Positions 51,643 to 61,008 are shown, counted from the stretch's first letter. The stretch is 64,000 nt of DNA from Flavimobilis sp052324925 (GCA_052324925.1 JBQPRE010000002.1), one strand, 5' to 3'. Program-made: numbers and translations. Notes: generated by a model from the sequence alone, not told the origin.

Positions 51643-52469
51643 GAGAGCTTCCCGACGATCGTCGCGAGGAGCGCAGAGATGCGCGGGCCAGCGGCCTGAC
51701 CGGCCTCGATGACCTCCTCGTGCGACAGCGGCGTCGGCGAGATGCCGGCCGCGAGGTTCGTCACGAGCGAGATGCCGAGGACCTCGAGGCCCGCCTGGCG
51801 TGCTGCGATCGCCTCGAGCGTCGTCGACATGCCGACGAGGTCGCCACCGATCGTTCCCGCCATGCGCACCTCGGCCGGGGTCTCGTAGTGAGGGCCACGG
51901 AACTGCACGTAGACGCCCTCGTCGAGCGTGCCGTCGACCTCGCGCGCCAGGTCGCGCAGGCGCGAGGAGTAGAGGTCGGTGAGGTCGACGAAGTTCGCAC
52001 CCTCGATCGGTGAGGTGCCCGTGAGGTTGATGTGGTCGGAGATGAGGACGGGCGTGCCCGGGCCCCACGCGGGGTTGAGGCCGCCGCAGCCGTTGGTGAG
52101 GATGACCGTCGAGCAGCCAGCGGCCGCGGCCGTGCGCACGCCGTGCGCCACGCGGCGCACGCCCTTGCCCTCGTAGTAGTGGGTGCGGGACCCCAGGACG
52201 AGCGCGTGCGCGCCGGTCGCCTCGATGCGGATCGACCGGATCGACGCACCGTGGCCGGCGACGGCGGGGGCAGAGAAGCCGGGGATCTCGGCCGACGGGA
52301 TCTCGGCGACCGTCTCGCCGAGGAGCTCGGCTGCGCCGCCCCACCCGGATCCGAGGACGAGCGCGACGTCGTGGCGCGCCACACCCGTGCGCTCAGCGAT
52401 GACTGCCGCGGCGGCCGCCGCGACGTCGAGGGGGTCGGTCGTGGGGTCGTCGATCGAAAGAGTCGTCAT
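51639..52469 (-). CDS. punA: Purine nucleoside phosphorylase (trimeric type)
   Basis: Phosphorolysis of inosine/guanosine and deoxy forms. 276 residues, PNP/MTAP family. Phosphate loop VLGSGWGGAAELLG, GRTHYYEG-like GSRTHYYEGKG, NGCGGLNPAW, FRGPHYETPAEVRM and VTNLAAGISPTPLSHEEV are all present. Start ATG 52469 is supported by a -10 box 6 bases upstream. The phosphomutase gene overlaps its stop. Confidence 0.95.
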   Translation of the reverse strand: MTTLSIDDPTTDPLDVAAAAAAVIAERTGVARHDVALVLGSGWGGAAELLGETVAEIPSAEIPGFSAPAVAGHGASIRSIRIEATGAHALVLGSRTHYYEGKGVRRVAHGVRTAAAAGCSTVILTNGCGGLNPAWGPGTPVLISDHINLTGTSPIEGANFVDLTDLYSSRLRDLAREVDGTLDEGVYVQFRGPHYETPAEVRMAGTIGGDLVGMSTTLEAIAARQAGLEVLGISLVTNLAAGISPTPLSHEEVIEAGQAAGPRISALLATIVGKLS

Positions 52470-52475
52470 GCACCC

Positions 52476-52481
52476 AGGCTA
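52476..52481 (-). promoter_or_regulatory. Leaderless-type -10 box of punA
   Basis: TAGCCT on the minus strand ends 6 bases before the ATG at 52469. Confidence 0.55.
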
Positions 52482-52546
52482 AGCGGTACCTGGTGCTCCC
52501 GGACCTGCTCTTCTCGCCCGCGCTCGTCCCGATGTCCGCATGGTGG

Positions 52547-52552
52547 CACGAT
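52547..52552 (+). promoter_or_regulatory. Leaderless-type -10 box of lpdA
   Basis: CACGAT ends 6 bases before GTG 52559; the first base departs from TAnnnT. Confidence 0.4.
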
Positions 52553-52558
52553 GGGTCC

Positions 52559-54007
52559 GTGACACATGCACAACAGGACCACAGGGCACAGACCGTCTCG
52601 ATCATCGGAGGAGGCCCCGGGGGGTACGAGGCGGCGCTCATCGCGTGCCGGCTCGGCGCCGAGGTCACTCTTGTCGAACGGCGCGGCGTCGGTGGCTCGG
52701 CCGTCCTCACGGACGTGGTCCCGTCCAAGACGCTCATCGCGACGTCGGACTGGATGACGATCGCCGAGCGCGCCAACGAGCTCGGCATCTCCCTCGCCCC
52801 CGAGGGCGAGGACGCCGAGCCTGGCGCCCTGCGCGCCCGCGTCGACCTCGGGCGCGTCAACGCCCGCGTGCGCGAGCTCGCGCAGGCGCAGTCGGTCGAC
52901 ATCCGTGCCCGGCTCGAACGCGAAGGTGTGCGCCTTCTCACGGGAACGGGCCGTCTCGTGTCGCCCACGCGCGTCTCGGTGACCGCGGAGGACGGCACCG
53001 TGACGACGCACGACTCCGACGTCGTGCTCCTCTCCGTCGGCGCAACCCCGCGCGAGCTGCCCTCGGCACGACCTGACGGGCGACGGATCCTCAGCTGGAC
53101 GCAGGTCTACCAGCTCACCGAGCTGCCCACGCACCTCATCGTCGTCGGCTCCGGCGTGACGGGCGCCGAGTTCGCGGGCGCGTACAACGCGCTCGGCGTG
53201 CCGGTCACGCTCGTCTCCTCCCGCGACCGCGTGCTGCCCGGCGAGGACGCGGACGCCGCCAACCTCATCGAGGAAGTCTTCCGCGACCGCGGGATGACCG
53301 TCATGGGCCGCTCGCGCGCGGAGTCCGCACGCGTCGTAGGCGAGGGGGAGGGCGAGCACGTCGAGGTGACGCTCGCCGACGGCCGCGTCGTCGAGGGTTC
53401 CCACGTGCTCCTCGCGGTCGGCTCGGTGCCCTCGACGAGCGACCTCGGGCTCGAGGACGTCGGCGTGAGGCTCACGGAGTCGGGCCACATCGACGTCGAC
53501 CGAGTCTCACGCACGTCGGTGCGCGGCGTCTACGCGGCCGGCGACGTCACCGGGGTGCTGCCGCTCGCGTCGGTCGCCGCGCAGCAGGGACGCATCGCCA
53601 TGTCGCACGCGCTCGGTGATGCGGTCGTGCCGATCCGGCTGCGGACCGTCGCCGCGAACATCTTCACGACCCCCGAGATCGCGACCGTCGGCTACTCCGA
53701 GACCGCGCTCCAGGAACGCGGGTCGAAGTACACGGCGACGATGCTGCCGCTCGCGCGCAACGCGCGCGCCAAGATGCTCGGCATGCGTCACGGCTTCGTC
53801 AAGCTCTTCCACCACCCCGACGCGGGCGTCGTGCTCGGCGGCGTCGTCGTGGCGCCGCGCGCGAGCGAGCTGATCTTCCCGATCACGCTCGCGGTGCAGC
53901 ACCGGCTCACGGTCGACGACGTCGCGGAGGCGTTCACCGTGTACCCGTCGCTCACGGGCTCGATCGCGGAGGTCGCGCGCATGGGCCACCTCCGCCCGCA
54001 GGACTGA
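52559..54007 (+). CDS. lpdA: NAD(P)H-quinone dehydrogenase of the disulfide-reductase fold (LpdA type)
   Basis: 482-residue flavoprotein. FAD-binding IIGGGPGGYEAALIACRLGA, NAD-binding VVGSGVTGAEFAGAYNALG, the second FAD motif YAAGDVTGVLPLAS and the C-terminal dimerisation domain (TTPEIATVGYSE). The redox cysteine pair of lipoamide dehydrogenase is missing: the place reads VGGSAVLTDVVPSK instead of GGTCLNVGCIPSK. Loss of the disulfide is known for M. tuberculosis LpdA (Rv3303c), which acts on quinones. GTG 52559 gives a short start; an ATG 22 codons upstream overlaps the promoter zone of punA. Confidence 0.9.
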   Translation: MTHAQQDHRAQTVSIIGGGPGGYEAALIACRLGAEVTLVERRGVGGSAVLTDVVPSKTLIATSDWMTIAERANELGISLAPEGEDAEPGALRARVDLGRVNARVRELAQAQSVDIRARLEREGVRLLTGTGRLVSPTRVSVTAEDGTVTTHDSDVVLLSVGATPRELPSARPDGRRILSWTQVYQLTELPTHLIVVGSGVTGAEFAGAYNALGVPVTLVSSRDRVLPGEDADAANLIEEVFRDRGMTVMGRSRAESARVVGEGEGEHVEVTLADGRVVEGSHVLLAVGSVPSTSDLGLEDVGVRLTESGHIDVDRVSRTSVRGVYAAGDVTGVLPLASVAAQQGRIAMSHALGDAVVPIRLRTVAANIFTTPEIATVGYSETALQERGSKYTATMLPLARNARAKMLGMRHGFVKLFHHPDAGVVLGGVVVAPRASELIFPITLAVQHRLTVDDVAEAFTVYPSLTGSIAEVARMGHLRPQD

Positions 54008-54034
54008 CGGGCTCGGCGCCCGCCCGGCCGGCCC

Positions 54035-54703
54035 TCAGCCGAGAAGGAGCGACCGGAGCGCAGTCACGTCGGCCGCGACGGCGACCGCTCCTGCGGACTC
54101 GAGCTCGCCGGGGTCCGCGTAGCCCCAGGCGACGCCGATCGTCGCGAGGCCGTGCTCGGCCGCGCCGTGGACGTCGTGGGACCGGTCGCCGACCATGATC
54201 GCGTCGCTGCGAGCCGCAGCGGGGTCGACGCCGAGCTCGGCGAGCGCGTAGCCGACGACCGCGGCCTTCGTCGCCCGGCTCGTCTCGTCGAGGGTTGCGC
54301 CGAAGACCGCCTCGAGGTGCTCGTCGAGGCCGAAGTGCGCGGTGAGCTGCCGAGCGAACGGCTCGGGCTTCGACGTCGCGACGGCCAGGCGACGCCCTGA
54401 GGCCCTCAGAGTGCTGAGGAGCTCGGGCACGCCGTCGAAGACGGAGTTCATCCACATCCCGCGCGGGATGAAGTCTGCGCGGTACGTGCCGATCGCCTCG
54501 GCGACGTTCTCGGACGTAAAACCGTGCGTCATGAAGGACGTGCCGATCGGCGGGCCGACGAACCTGCGGAGGTCGTCGGGCGACGGGACGGGCAGCCCGT
54601 GGGTCTCGAACGCGTGGACGACCGACGCGATGATGCCGGGCGCCGAGTCCATGAGCGTGCCGTCGAGGTCGAGCAGGATGAGGGAGCGGTCAGCGAAAGT
54701 CAC
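54035..54703 (-). CDS. HAD family phosphatase (phosphoglycolate-phosphatase-like)
   Basis: 222 residues. HAD motif I is LLDLDGTLMDSAPG, motif II is in AVATSKPEPFARQ, motif III near RATKAAVV, and motif IV is MVGDRSHDVHGAAEHG. A helical cap domain occupies about 20-85 (RRFVGPPIGTSF). Substrate not determinable; phosphoglycolate or a nucleotide are usual for this group. GTG 54703 has GAGACT (54710-54715, minus strand) 6 bases upstream, the same hexamer and distance as sigE. Confidence 0.88.
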   Translation of the reverse strand: MTFADRSLILLDLDGTLMDSAPGIIASVVHAFETHGLPVPSPDDLRRFVGPPIGTSFMTHGFTSENVAEAIGTYRADFIPRGMWMNSVFDGVPELLSTLRASGRRLAVATSKPEPFARQLTAHFGLDEHLEAVFGATLDETSRATKAAVVGYALAELGVDPAAARSDAIMVGDRSHDVHGAAEHGLATIGVAWGYADPGELESAGAVAVAADVTALRSLLLG

Positions 54704-54746
54704 GCCTCAAGTCTCGCGTGTGCTCGCAAGGACGCAGGTCACGTCC

Positions 54747-55244
54747 CTAGGGGAGTGCGACCGTCACGTGGAGGCGACCGCTGCTGAGCGCGAGGTGCGT
54801 GACCTGCAGGCCGCGCAGGTGCGAGGGGAGGCGCGCGGGGGCGAGGAGCGCGGCCGTGTCGGCGATGACGTCGAGCCGCCCCTCGCGGGGGACAAGCTCG
54901 ACTGCCTCACGGGCGATCCCGCGTCCGACGAGCGCGTCGTGGACAGCCGCCGCGACCAGGCCATGAACGAGGCCGACGAGGCGGTGCGCGGGCAGGCCGC
55001 GCGCGAACGCCGCGACGTCGAACGTCGCACGCCCCGCCACGACGCCGACGACCGTGATCCGCACCGACACGGTTCCTGCGGCGCGCGCTGCGAGCCGGGC
55101 CGCCGTCGGGAGGTCGGGCAGCGCGCGTGGGTCGACGTCGACCACGAGCACATCCCCGACGAGTGTCGGTGTTCCGATCCCGGGCGGCAGCCCGTTCGGG
55201 GCGGCGAGCGCGAGCAGCTCGGGCAGCGTGAGTGACACGTCCAC
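54747..55244 (-). CDS. Unknown protein, 165 residues
   Basis: No family recognised. Rich in Val, Ala, Leu and Arg; alternates short strands (VGDVLVVDVDPRALPDLP, VSVRITVVGVVAGRATFDVA) with helices (GLVHGLVAAAVHDALVGRGI), and ends in LSSGRLHVTVALP. No signal peptide; two moderately hydrophobic stretches are too polar for sure membrane helices. GTG 55244 is 10 bases after the stop of the membrane-EEP gene, so the two are likely in one leftward operon. The upstream in-frame start at 55310 overlaps that gene and adds only basic residues. Confidence 0.65.
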   Translation of the reverse strand: MDVSLTLPELLALAAPNGLPPGIGTPTLVGDVLVVDVDPRALPDLPTAARLAARAAGTVSVRITVVGVVAGRATFDVAAFARGLPAHRLVGLVHGLVAAAVHDALVGRGIAREAVELVPREGRLDVIADTAALLAPARLPSHLRGLQVTHLALSSGRLHVTVALP

Positions 55245-55254
55245 GGTGGGGGTC

Positions 55255-57303
55255 CTACTCGCTCGGGACCGCGGCAACGGCCGCAAGGTCGAGTGTCGCG
55301 AGGATGCCACGGTGGTCGGAGCCGTCGTCCGGCATGACCTGCACGTCCGTGAACGTCACGCCGCGACCGAAGATCCAGTCGATGCGCACCTCGGGGTCCC
55401 ATGCGGGGAACGTGAGCGCCGACGGATCGCCCGCAGCCTCTTGCGCGGACGTGAACCCGCGGCTCGTCACGTGCTCGATCTCCGCCCATCCCGGCTCCGA
55501 GTTGAGGTCGCCGGCGATGACGACGGCGGGGCTCGACGCGATGTCAGCGGCCATGAGGACGTCGAGCTGCGCAAGGCGGGTGGGGGTGTTCTCCTCACGG
55601 TGCTGCAGGTGCGCGCTCGTGATGACGACGGGCACGACGTCGCCGCTCGGCCCCGCGACGTGGACGGTCGCCGTGATCGCGGAGCGCCACTGCGGCCCGT
55701 CGCCGTACGGCAGACGCGTGCGCACGACCTTCTCCTCCGCACCGAACGCGCCGTCGCTGCCGAGCAGCGCGGGGTCGACGAGGAGGACGTTGACGAACTG
55801 GCGGTCCGCCGCCGGCGCGGCAACAGACCGGAAGCCCGTCGCTCGCTCGAGGTACGTGAGCATGTCGGCTCCGCCGCCCATGACCCAGCCGCGCGAGACC
55901 TCCTGGAGCGCGACGACCTGCGCGCCTGTCCCGCGGATCGCCTCGGCCATGCGTCCCAGGCCCAGGCCCGGGTCCTGCGTGACGCCGTAGTGGAGGTTCC
56001 AGTCGAGGACGCGCACGGTGCCCGCACCCTTGTCGATCGCCGGGGCGACGCGCGGCGGCGCGACCCTGTCCCGCACGGGCACGGCGACGAGCATGAGGAT
56101 CGCGACCGTCGCCGCGGCCAGGTGCGCGGGCCGGGTGAGACGGAACCGCGTGCCGTCCGTGTCCTGCGGCGACGGTGCGGGGCGCCGCACGCCGGCCGCC
56201 CCGAGCGCGACGACCGCTGCGAGGACGACGAGCCAGTTGGGGAAGCCGAGGGGGACGTCGTAGTCGAGCTGGTAGACGAGAAGCGGCAGGATGAGCCCGA
56301 GACCGACGGCGGTCGCCGTGCCCGCCCGGGCGAGGCCTGCGCGCACGGGACCGCGACCCGGCAGCGGGACCGACCAGGCGACCGCGAGGGCGTACGTCGA
56401 GGCGACGACGAGCAGCTGGGGCGCGACGAGCGCGACGACCACACCGAGTCCGGTTGCGGGTTCGCCGAGCGCCGGCGTCGGGACGAAGACCGCGACCGCC
56501 GTCGCGACGAGCACGAGCGCCATGAGGACGGGCGCGAGCGCCGGGCCACGCCGGCCCAGCCCGCGACCTGCGCCGACCCGCGCGAAGGACAGCCACATGC
56601 TCGCGATGACGAGACCGAAGGTCAGCGGTACGAGGAGGTCGTCGAGGGCCCGGCCGAGCTGCGAGGCGAGGTACGCGGGGTTGCCCATGACCATGACCGC
56701 GAGCGCGAGGTACGGGCCGAGAGCCCACACCCGCCGCGGAGGGGCCGTCGCTGCGGCACCGCGCAGCCGCCACGCGCACCACAGCGCGCCGATCACGACG
56801 AGGAGCGTCGGCAGCCAGCCTTCGAGGCCCGGCCGCCACACCGCGTCCCACGTCGACAACGCCATGCTCAGACCGGTCGCGAGCACGACCCCTGTCAGCA
56901 CGCCGATCGCGGCACGTCTCGACGCAGCCCGGTGCGGGCCGTCGTCACCTGCGACGAGGTGCACGGTGAGGACGAGGACGCCGATCGCGACCGATGCGGC
57001 ACCGAGCGCGATCCAGTACCGGGGCACCCCGCCCGTCGCCTGCACCGCGACCCGCGCGAGCGCGAGCAGCACGACACCCACGAGCACCGTGCGGCCCGTC
57101 ACGGGCCGCAGTTGCGCGACCGCGAGGGCCACGAGACCCGGTGCGACGTAGGTACCGAGCGCCGTGAGCGCGACGATGACGACGCCCGCCGCGAACGCGC
57201 GGTCGAACATCGGCCCGCTCACGCGGACGAGCTCGACGGTCAGCGCCGTGACCAGCGTGAGCAGTGCGGTGCGCGCGAGGGGGCGCGGTGGGGCATCGAT
57301 CAT
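55255..57303 (-). CDS. Multi-spanning membrane protein fused to an endonuclease/exonuclease/phosphatase domain
   Basis: 682 residues. Residues 1-400 contain about ten membrane helices; about 405-682 is an EEP-fold metal phosphodiesterase facing outside or inside, with VLDWNLHYG (Asn), VVALQEVSRGW (Glu), VVIAGDLNSEPGW (Asp/Asn), RIDWIFGRG and the final GSDHRGIL (Asp-His). All key EEP residues seem present, so an active phosphodiesterase is likely; lipid head groups or sugar phosphates are possible substrates, unproven. Start ATG has a leaderless-type -10 box. Confidence 0.85.
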   Translation of the reverse strand: MIDAPPRPLARTALLTLVTALTVELVRVSGPMFDRAFAAGVVIVALTALGTYVAPGLVALAVAQLRPVTGRTVLVGVVLLALARVAVQATGGVPRYWIALGAASVAIGVLVLTVHLVAGDDGPHRAASRRAAIGVLTGVVLATGLSMALSTWDAVWRPGLEGWLPTLLVVIGALWCAWRLRGAAATAPPRRVWALGPYLALAVMVMGNPAYLASQLGRALDDLLVPLTFGLVIASMWLSFARVGAGRGLGRRGPALAPVLMALVLVATAVAVFVPTPALGEPATGLGVVVALVAPQLLVVASTYALAVAWSVPLPGRGPVRAGLARAGTATAVGLGLILPLLVYQLDYDVPLGFPNWLVVLAAVVALGAAGVRRPAPSPQDTDGTRFRLTRPAHLAAATVAILMLVAVPVRDRVAPPRVAPAIDKGAGTVRVLDWNLHYGVTQDPGLGLGRMAEAIRGTGAQVVALQEVSRGWVMGGGADMLTYLERATGFRSVAAPAADRQFVNVLLVDPALLGSDGAFGAEEKVVRTRLPYGDGPQWRSAITATVHVAGPSGDVVPVVITSAHLQHREENTPTRLAQLDVLMAADIASSPAVVIAGDLNSEPGWAEIEHVTSRGFTSAQEAAGDPSALTFPAWDPEVRIDWIFGRGVTFTDVQVMPDDGSDHRGILATLDLAAVAAVPSE

Positions 57304-57309
57304 GGCAGC

Positions 57310-57315
57310 ACACTA
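57310..57315 (-). promoter_or_regulatory. Leaderless-type -10 box of the membrane-EEP gene
   Basis: TAGTGT on the minus strand ends 6 bases before the ATG at 57303. Confidence 0.55.
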
Positions 57316-57417
57316 GCGACAGCCCCCGACATGCCGAGAACTTCCGGACCGACACGTCCGACCGGCGAGGCTATGGTGTCGTCACCACGTACTGTGCGGT
57401 ATGCCTTCGACGGCACG

Positions 57418-58797
57418 TCAGACGAACAGACCCTCGCCCACGAACGCCCCGTCGATCGGGGACAGCCGCGCGCCGTTCGGCACGCCCGGCGGCACCGCGA
57501 ACAGCCCCGAGCCGGTGTGCCGCAGGTACTCGACGAGCAGGTCGTTGCGCGCCATGCGCGTCTGCATGGGGATGTACTGCCGCGCGGGGTCGCGGACGAA
57601 CGCGAGGAAGAACAGGCCCGCGTCGAGCCGGCCGAGGCCGTCGGAGCCGTCTGTGTAGTTGTAGCCGCGGCGCAGCATGCGCACGCCGTCGTTCGTCGAG
57701 GGGTGGGCCATCGCGACGTGCGAGGCCGGGTCGATGAGTGGCGTCCCCTCGCGCCCAGCGAGGGCGAAGTCAGGCGCGGTGTGCTCCTCGCCGCCCGAGA
57801 GCGGCGCGCCCGAGCCCTTCGTGCGCCCGATGAGCGCCTCCTGCTCGCGCAGGGGCGCGCGGTCCCACGTCTCGATCGTCATGCGGATGCGCCGGGCGAC
57901 GAGGTACGTGCCGCCTGCGAGCCATCCCGCGCCGGCGTCGTCGGCAGCGTCGACCCACACGTGCTTCGCGAGCTCCGCCGTCTCCTCGGCCATGATGTTC
58001 GCGGTGCCGTCCTTGAACCCGAAGAGGTTGCGGGGCGTCGCCTGCGCCTGCGACGTCGACGACGTCCGGCCATATCCGAGCTGTGACCACCGGACCGTCG
58101 CCGCGCCGAATGCGAGGCGAGCAAGGTTGCGCACCGCGTGCACCGCGACCTGCGGGTCGTCTGCGCATGCCTGGACGACGAGATCGCCACCCGTGCGCGC
58201 CGGGTCGAGCGTGTCGCCTGGGAAGTGCGGCAGGTCCTCGAGCAGCGCTGGTCGACGTGACGCGAGGCCGAAGCGGTCACGGCCGTCCGCGTCGCGGAAC
58301 AGGGAAGGACCGAAACCGATCGTCACCGTGAGGTTGGAGGCGGGCAGACCGTCAGCCTCGCCCGTGTCGTCCGGTGGTGCGTCGTACGAGCCACCCGTCG
58401 GGCCACGGTCCCCGGCCGGCAGACCGCGTGCCATGCGCTCCGCCGCGTACGTCCAACGGCGCAGGAGCGCAACGAGGTCTGCGCGGTTGTCCGTCGTGAC
58501 GTCGAAGGCTGCGAGGTGCAGGCGGTCCTGTGCAGGCGTCGTGATGCCAGCCTGGTGCAGGCCGGTGAACGCGTGCACGCCAGTCGGGGAGGAGCCCGCC
58601 GCGGGGGGCGCCGCTGCCGTCGTGCCGCGCGCCGCCCAGCCGCCCGCGCCGCCGAGCCCCACGGCCGCGAGCCCCGCGCCCGCGAAGCTGAGCAGGCCGC
58701 GTCGGGAGATCCCGGAGGTCGGGGAGGTGCCCGCGGGCGCGGCGGCGCCCGCCCCCTCGTCGGGGGCGGGCGATCCGGTCGTGCGTGCGTCGGTCAT
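57418..58797 (-). CDS. efeB: Tat-exported Dyp-type heme peroxidase EfeB
   Basis: 459 residues. A twin-arginine signal (SGISRRGLLSFAGAGLAAVG) at about 28-50 sends it out folded. The DyP signature GFKDGTANI and the proximal histidine in VAMAHPSTNDGVRMLRRGYN are present, and the last segment (ARQYIPMQTRMARNDLLVEY) is typical. EfeB acts with EfeU and EfeO in iron uptake, releasing or oxidising iron at the cell surface. Third gene of the leftward efeUOB group, 58 bases after efeO. Confidence 0.94.
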   Translation of the reverse strand: MTDARTTGSPAPDEGAGAAAPAGTSPTSGISRRGLLSFAGAGLAAVGLGGAGGWAARGTTAAAPPAAGSSPTGVHAFTGLHQAGITTPAQDRLHLAAFDVTTDNRADLVALLRRWTYAAERMARGLPAGDRGPTGGSYDAPPDDTGEADGLPASNLTVTIGFGPSLFRDADGRDRFGLASRRPALLEDLPHFPGDTLDPARTGGDLVVQACADDPQVAVHAVRNLARLAFGAATVRWSQLGYGRTSSTSQAQATPRNLFGFKDGTANIMAEETAELAKHVWVDAADDAGAGWLAGGTYLVARRIRMTIETWDRAPLREQEALIGRTKGSGAPLSGGEEHTAPDFALAGREGTPLIDPASHVAMAHPSTNDGVRMLRRGYNYTDGSDGLGRLDAGLFFLAFVRDPARQYIPMQTRMARNDLLVEYLRHTGSGLFAVPPGVPNGARLSPIDGAFVGEGLFV

Positions 58798-58855
58798 CGT
58801 GCTCTCGAATCGGTCGTGCGGGTCGGATGTCGCGGGCGCTGCGGCGGGCAGTCGG

Positions 58856-60067
58856 TCAGAGGACGACGGCCGCCGTGAGCCGCGACAGCGGCTCGCTCAG
58901 CGCGTCGACCGCGACCGAGAGCTTCTTGACCTCGTCCTTCGACAGCTCCGTGTAGAGGACGAAGCCGTCTCCCTCGCGGTGAGCGTCGAGGAGCGTCGTG
59001 AGCGTCGCGAAGCGCGCGTCGAGGTCCTCGGCGAGCGCCGCGTCCTTCGCGACGACGACGTCCCGCAGCCCCTCGTACGCGACGCGAGCACCGTCGACGT
59101 TCGCCTGGAAGTCCCACAGGTCGGTGTGCGACCAGATCTCCTCCTCGCCCGTGACCTTGCCCGTGGCGACCTCGTCGAGCAGCCCCTTGGCGCCGTTACC
59201 GATGAAGTCCGCGGTGATCGTCGCGGCGAAGTCGGCCGCGTGCGTCCGCGCGTCGAGCTCGGTCGTGTCCGCGAGCAGGCGAGCCGCGTAGTCGTCGCGC
59301 TGCGCGTCCGTGAGCGGCGTGTACGTCTCCCCGCCGTTCTGCGCGAGCTCGGGTGCCCAGAGGTCCTTCTCGAGGAGGTGCCAGCCGGTCCATTCCTCGC
59401 CCTCGGCGAGGTCCGCCTCGCGCAGGTCCATGCGCGGGTCGAGGTCGCCGAACGACTCGGCAACGGTCTCGATGCGCTCCCAGTGGAGGCGGGTCGACGC
59501 ATACAGCGCGCGCGCCCCGTCGTCGTCGCCCGCCGTGTAGGCGTCGACGAACGCCTGCGTGCCCGCGAGCAGCTGCTCCGTCTGGTCCTTGACGTACGCG
59601 ACGTAGCTCGCGGTCGCGGCCTGGATCTGCTCGGCCAGCTCGCCCGACGGCGCGACGATCGCGCCCGAGTCCGTCACGGTGAACGGTGTGCGGATGCCGT
59701 CGCCGATCATGCCCGGCTTGCAGGCAGCAACGTAGGTGCCGGGCTTGGCGACGACGACGAGGTCGCGCGAGAGGCCCGGGCCGATGTTCTCGACCTCGGA
59801 GACGATGCGCAGCCCGTCCTCGGCGAGCAGGTAGAACTCGGTGACGTCCGTGCCCGAGTTCGTCACCGTGAAGACGACGTTGCCCGACGGTGCGCTCGCG
59901 GACGAGAGCGCACACGCCTGCGCGGACGAGTCGACTGTGATCGACGCGAGACCCGCCGCGCCGGTGGCTCCGCCGGGCACGGCGGGTGCGTTGTCGACGC
60001 ACGCTGCGAGGGGCAGCGTGAGTGCGAGCGCGACGAACGGGGTGGCGCGACGGGCGGTGCGGTTCAT
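58856..60067 (-). CDS. efeO: Iron-uptake lipoprotein EfeO
   Basis: 403 residues. Signal peptide with lipobox PLAAC (Cys near 23), so membrane-anchored outside. Cupredoxin-like N-terminal domain about 40-130 (VVFTVTNSGTDVTEFYLLAE, YVAACKPGMIGDG), then the helical M75 domain with the metal-binding GWHLLEKDLW (HxxE). Full two-domain form, as in E. coli EfeO. ATG 60067 follows AAGGA at 5 bases; the longer upstream reading is not supported. Delivers iron to EfeU. Confidence 0.94.
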   Translation of the reverse strand: MNRTARRATPFVALALTLPLAACVDNAPAVPGGATGAAGLASITVDSSAQACALSSASAPSGNVVFTVTNSGTDVTEFYLLAEDGLRIVSEVENIGPGLSRDLVVVAKPGTYVAACKPGMIGDGIRTPFTVTDSGAIVAPSGELAEQIQAATASYVAYVKDQTEQLLAGTQAFVDAYTAGDDDGARALYASTRLHWERIETVAESFGDLDPRMDLREADLAEGEEWTGWHLLEKDLWAPELAQNGGETYTPLTDAQRDDYAARLLADTTELDARTHAADFAATITADFIGNGAKGLLDEVATGKVTGEEEIWSHTDLWDFQANVDGARVAYEGLRDVVVAKDAALAEDLDARFATLTTLLDAHREGDGFVLYTELSKDEVKKLSVAVDALSEPLSRLTAAVVL

Positions 60068-60156
60068 GGGAGTCCTTGACGTCAGCCCAGCACCGCAGTG
60101 CGGGTGCGGCCCGGGCGGGGGCGGGGTGGAGGGATCGGAGGCGGCGGTCGAGCAGG

Positions 60157-61008
60157 TCACGCGGTCGTTGTGGCGGGAACCGCGGCGACGGGACGTCCAG
60201 GCGCGGGCAAGAACCACACGCTGCGCACGAAGAGCGCGAGCGTCGGCACGACGTACGCGGTCCAGCCGATGGCTTGGAGCCACGTCGTGGCAGGCGTGAA
60301 GTTGAAGATGCCCTTGACGAGCGTCGCGTACCAGCTCGACGGTGGGATCTGGGCCGAGACGTCGAAGGCGAGGGTGTGCAGTCCGGGCAGGATCCGGGCC
60401 TCTTGCAGGTCGTGGATGCCGTAGGCGAGGACGCCGCCCGCGACGATGATGAGGAAGACACCCGTCCACGCGAAGAACAGGCGCAGGTTGAGGCGCAGCG
60501 CACCGCGGTAGATCGCCCACCCGAGCGCGATGGCGACCAGGAGGCCGGCGAGCGCACCGAGCAGAGGGCGCGTCGTGGCGCCCGTCGCCTGGGCTCCCGC
60601 CCACAGGAAGAGCGCGGTCTCGAGGCCTTCGCGCCCGACGGCGAGGAGAGCAGCGACGACGATCGCGCCGCGGCCTGCTGCCACCGCGTCGTCGAGCGTC
60701 GCGTGCAGGTGCGAGCGCAGGTGCCGCGCGGTGCGGCCCATGTAGAAGATCATCCAGGTGAGCAGCCCGACGGCGGCGATCGAGAGGGCTCCGCCGATCG
60801 CCTCCTGCGCCTCGAAGCTCAGGCCTTTGGGGCCAAACGTGAGGGCGGCTCCGAAACCGAGCGAGATGACGATCGCGAGACCGACGCCGGCCCAGAGCGG
60901 TCCGAGCAAGTCGCGCCGACCGACCTTGACGAGGTATGCGACAAGGATGCCGATGACGAGAGCAGCCTCGAGGCCTTCGCGCAGACCGATGAGGAAGTTC
61001 GCGAGCAC
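60157..61008 (-). CDS. efeU: Ferrous/ferric iron permease EfeU
   Basis: 283-residue permease of the Ftr1/OFeT family with seven membrane helices. The two iron-transport motifs REGLE are in FLIGLREGLEAALVIGILV (helix 1) and VGREGLETALFLW (helix 4). GTG 61008 follows AAAGGA at 7 bases. First gene of efeUOB; an IdeR-type box overlaps its predicted -10, so iron repression is likely. Confidence 0.95.
   Translation of the reverse strand: MLANFLIGLREGLEAALVIGILVAYLVKVGRRDLLGPLWAGVGLAIVISLGFGAALTFGPKGLSFEAQEAIGGALSIAAVGLLTWMIFYMGRTARHLRSHLHATLDDAVAAGRGAIVVAALLAVGREGLETALFLWAGAQATGATTRPLLGALAGLLVAIALGWAIYRGALRLNLRLFFAWTGVFLIIVAGGVLAYGIHDLQEARILPGLHTLAFDVSAQIPPSSWYATLVKGIFNFTPATTWLQAIGWTAYVVPTLALFVRSVWFLPAPGRPVAAVPATTTA

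Noticed and set aside
49888..52344. Fusion of the phosphomutase with an upstream 230-residue segment
   Set aside because: The upstream part is an out-of-frame reading of punA; the ATGA overlap at 51639-51642 marks two separate genes.
55054..58086. A 1010-codon open frame on the plus strand
   Set aside because: Runs opposite to the membrane-EEP and efeB genes, product is Arg/Asp/His-rich low complexity with no motif.
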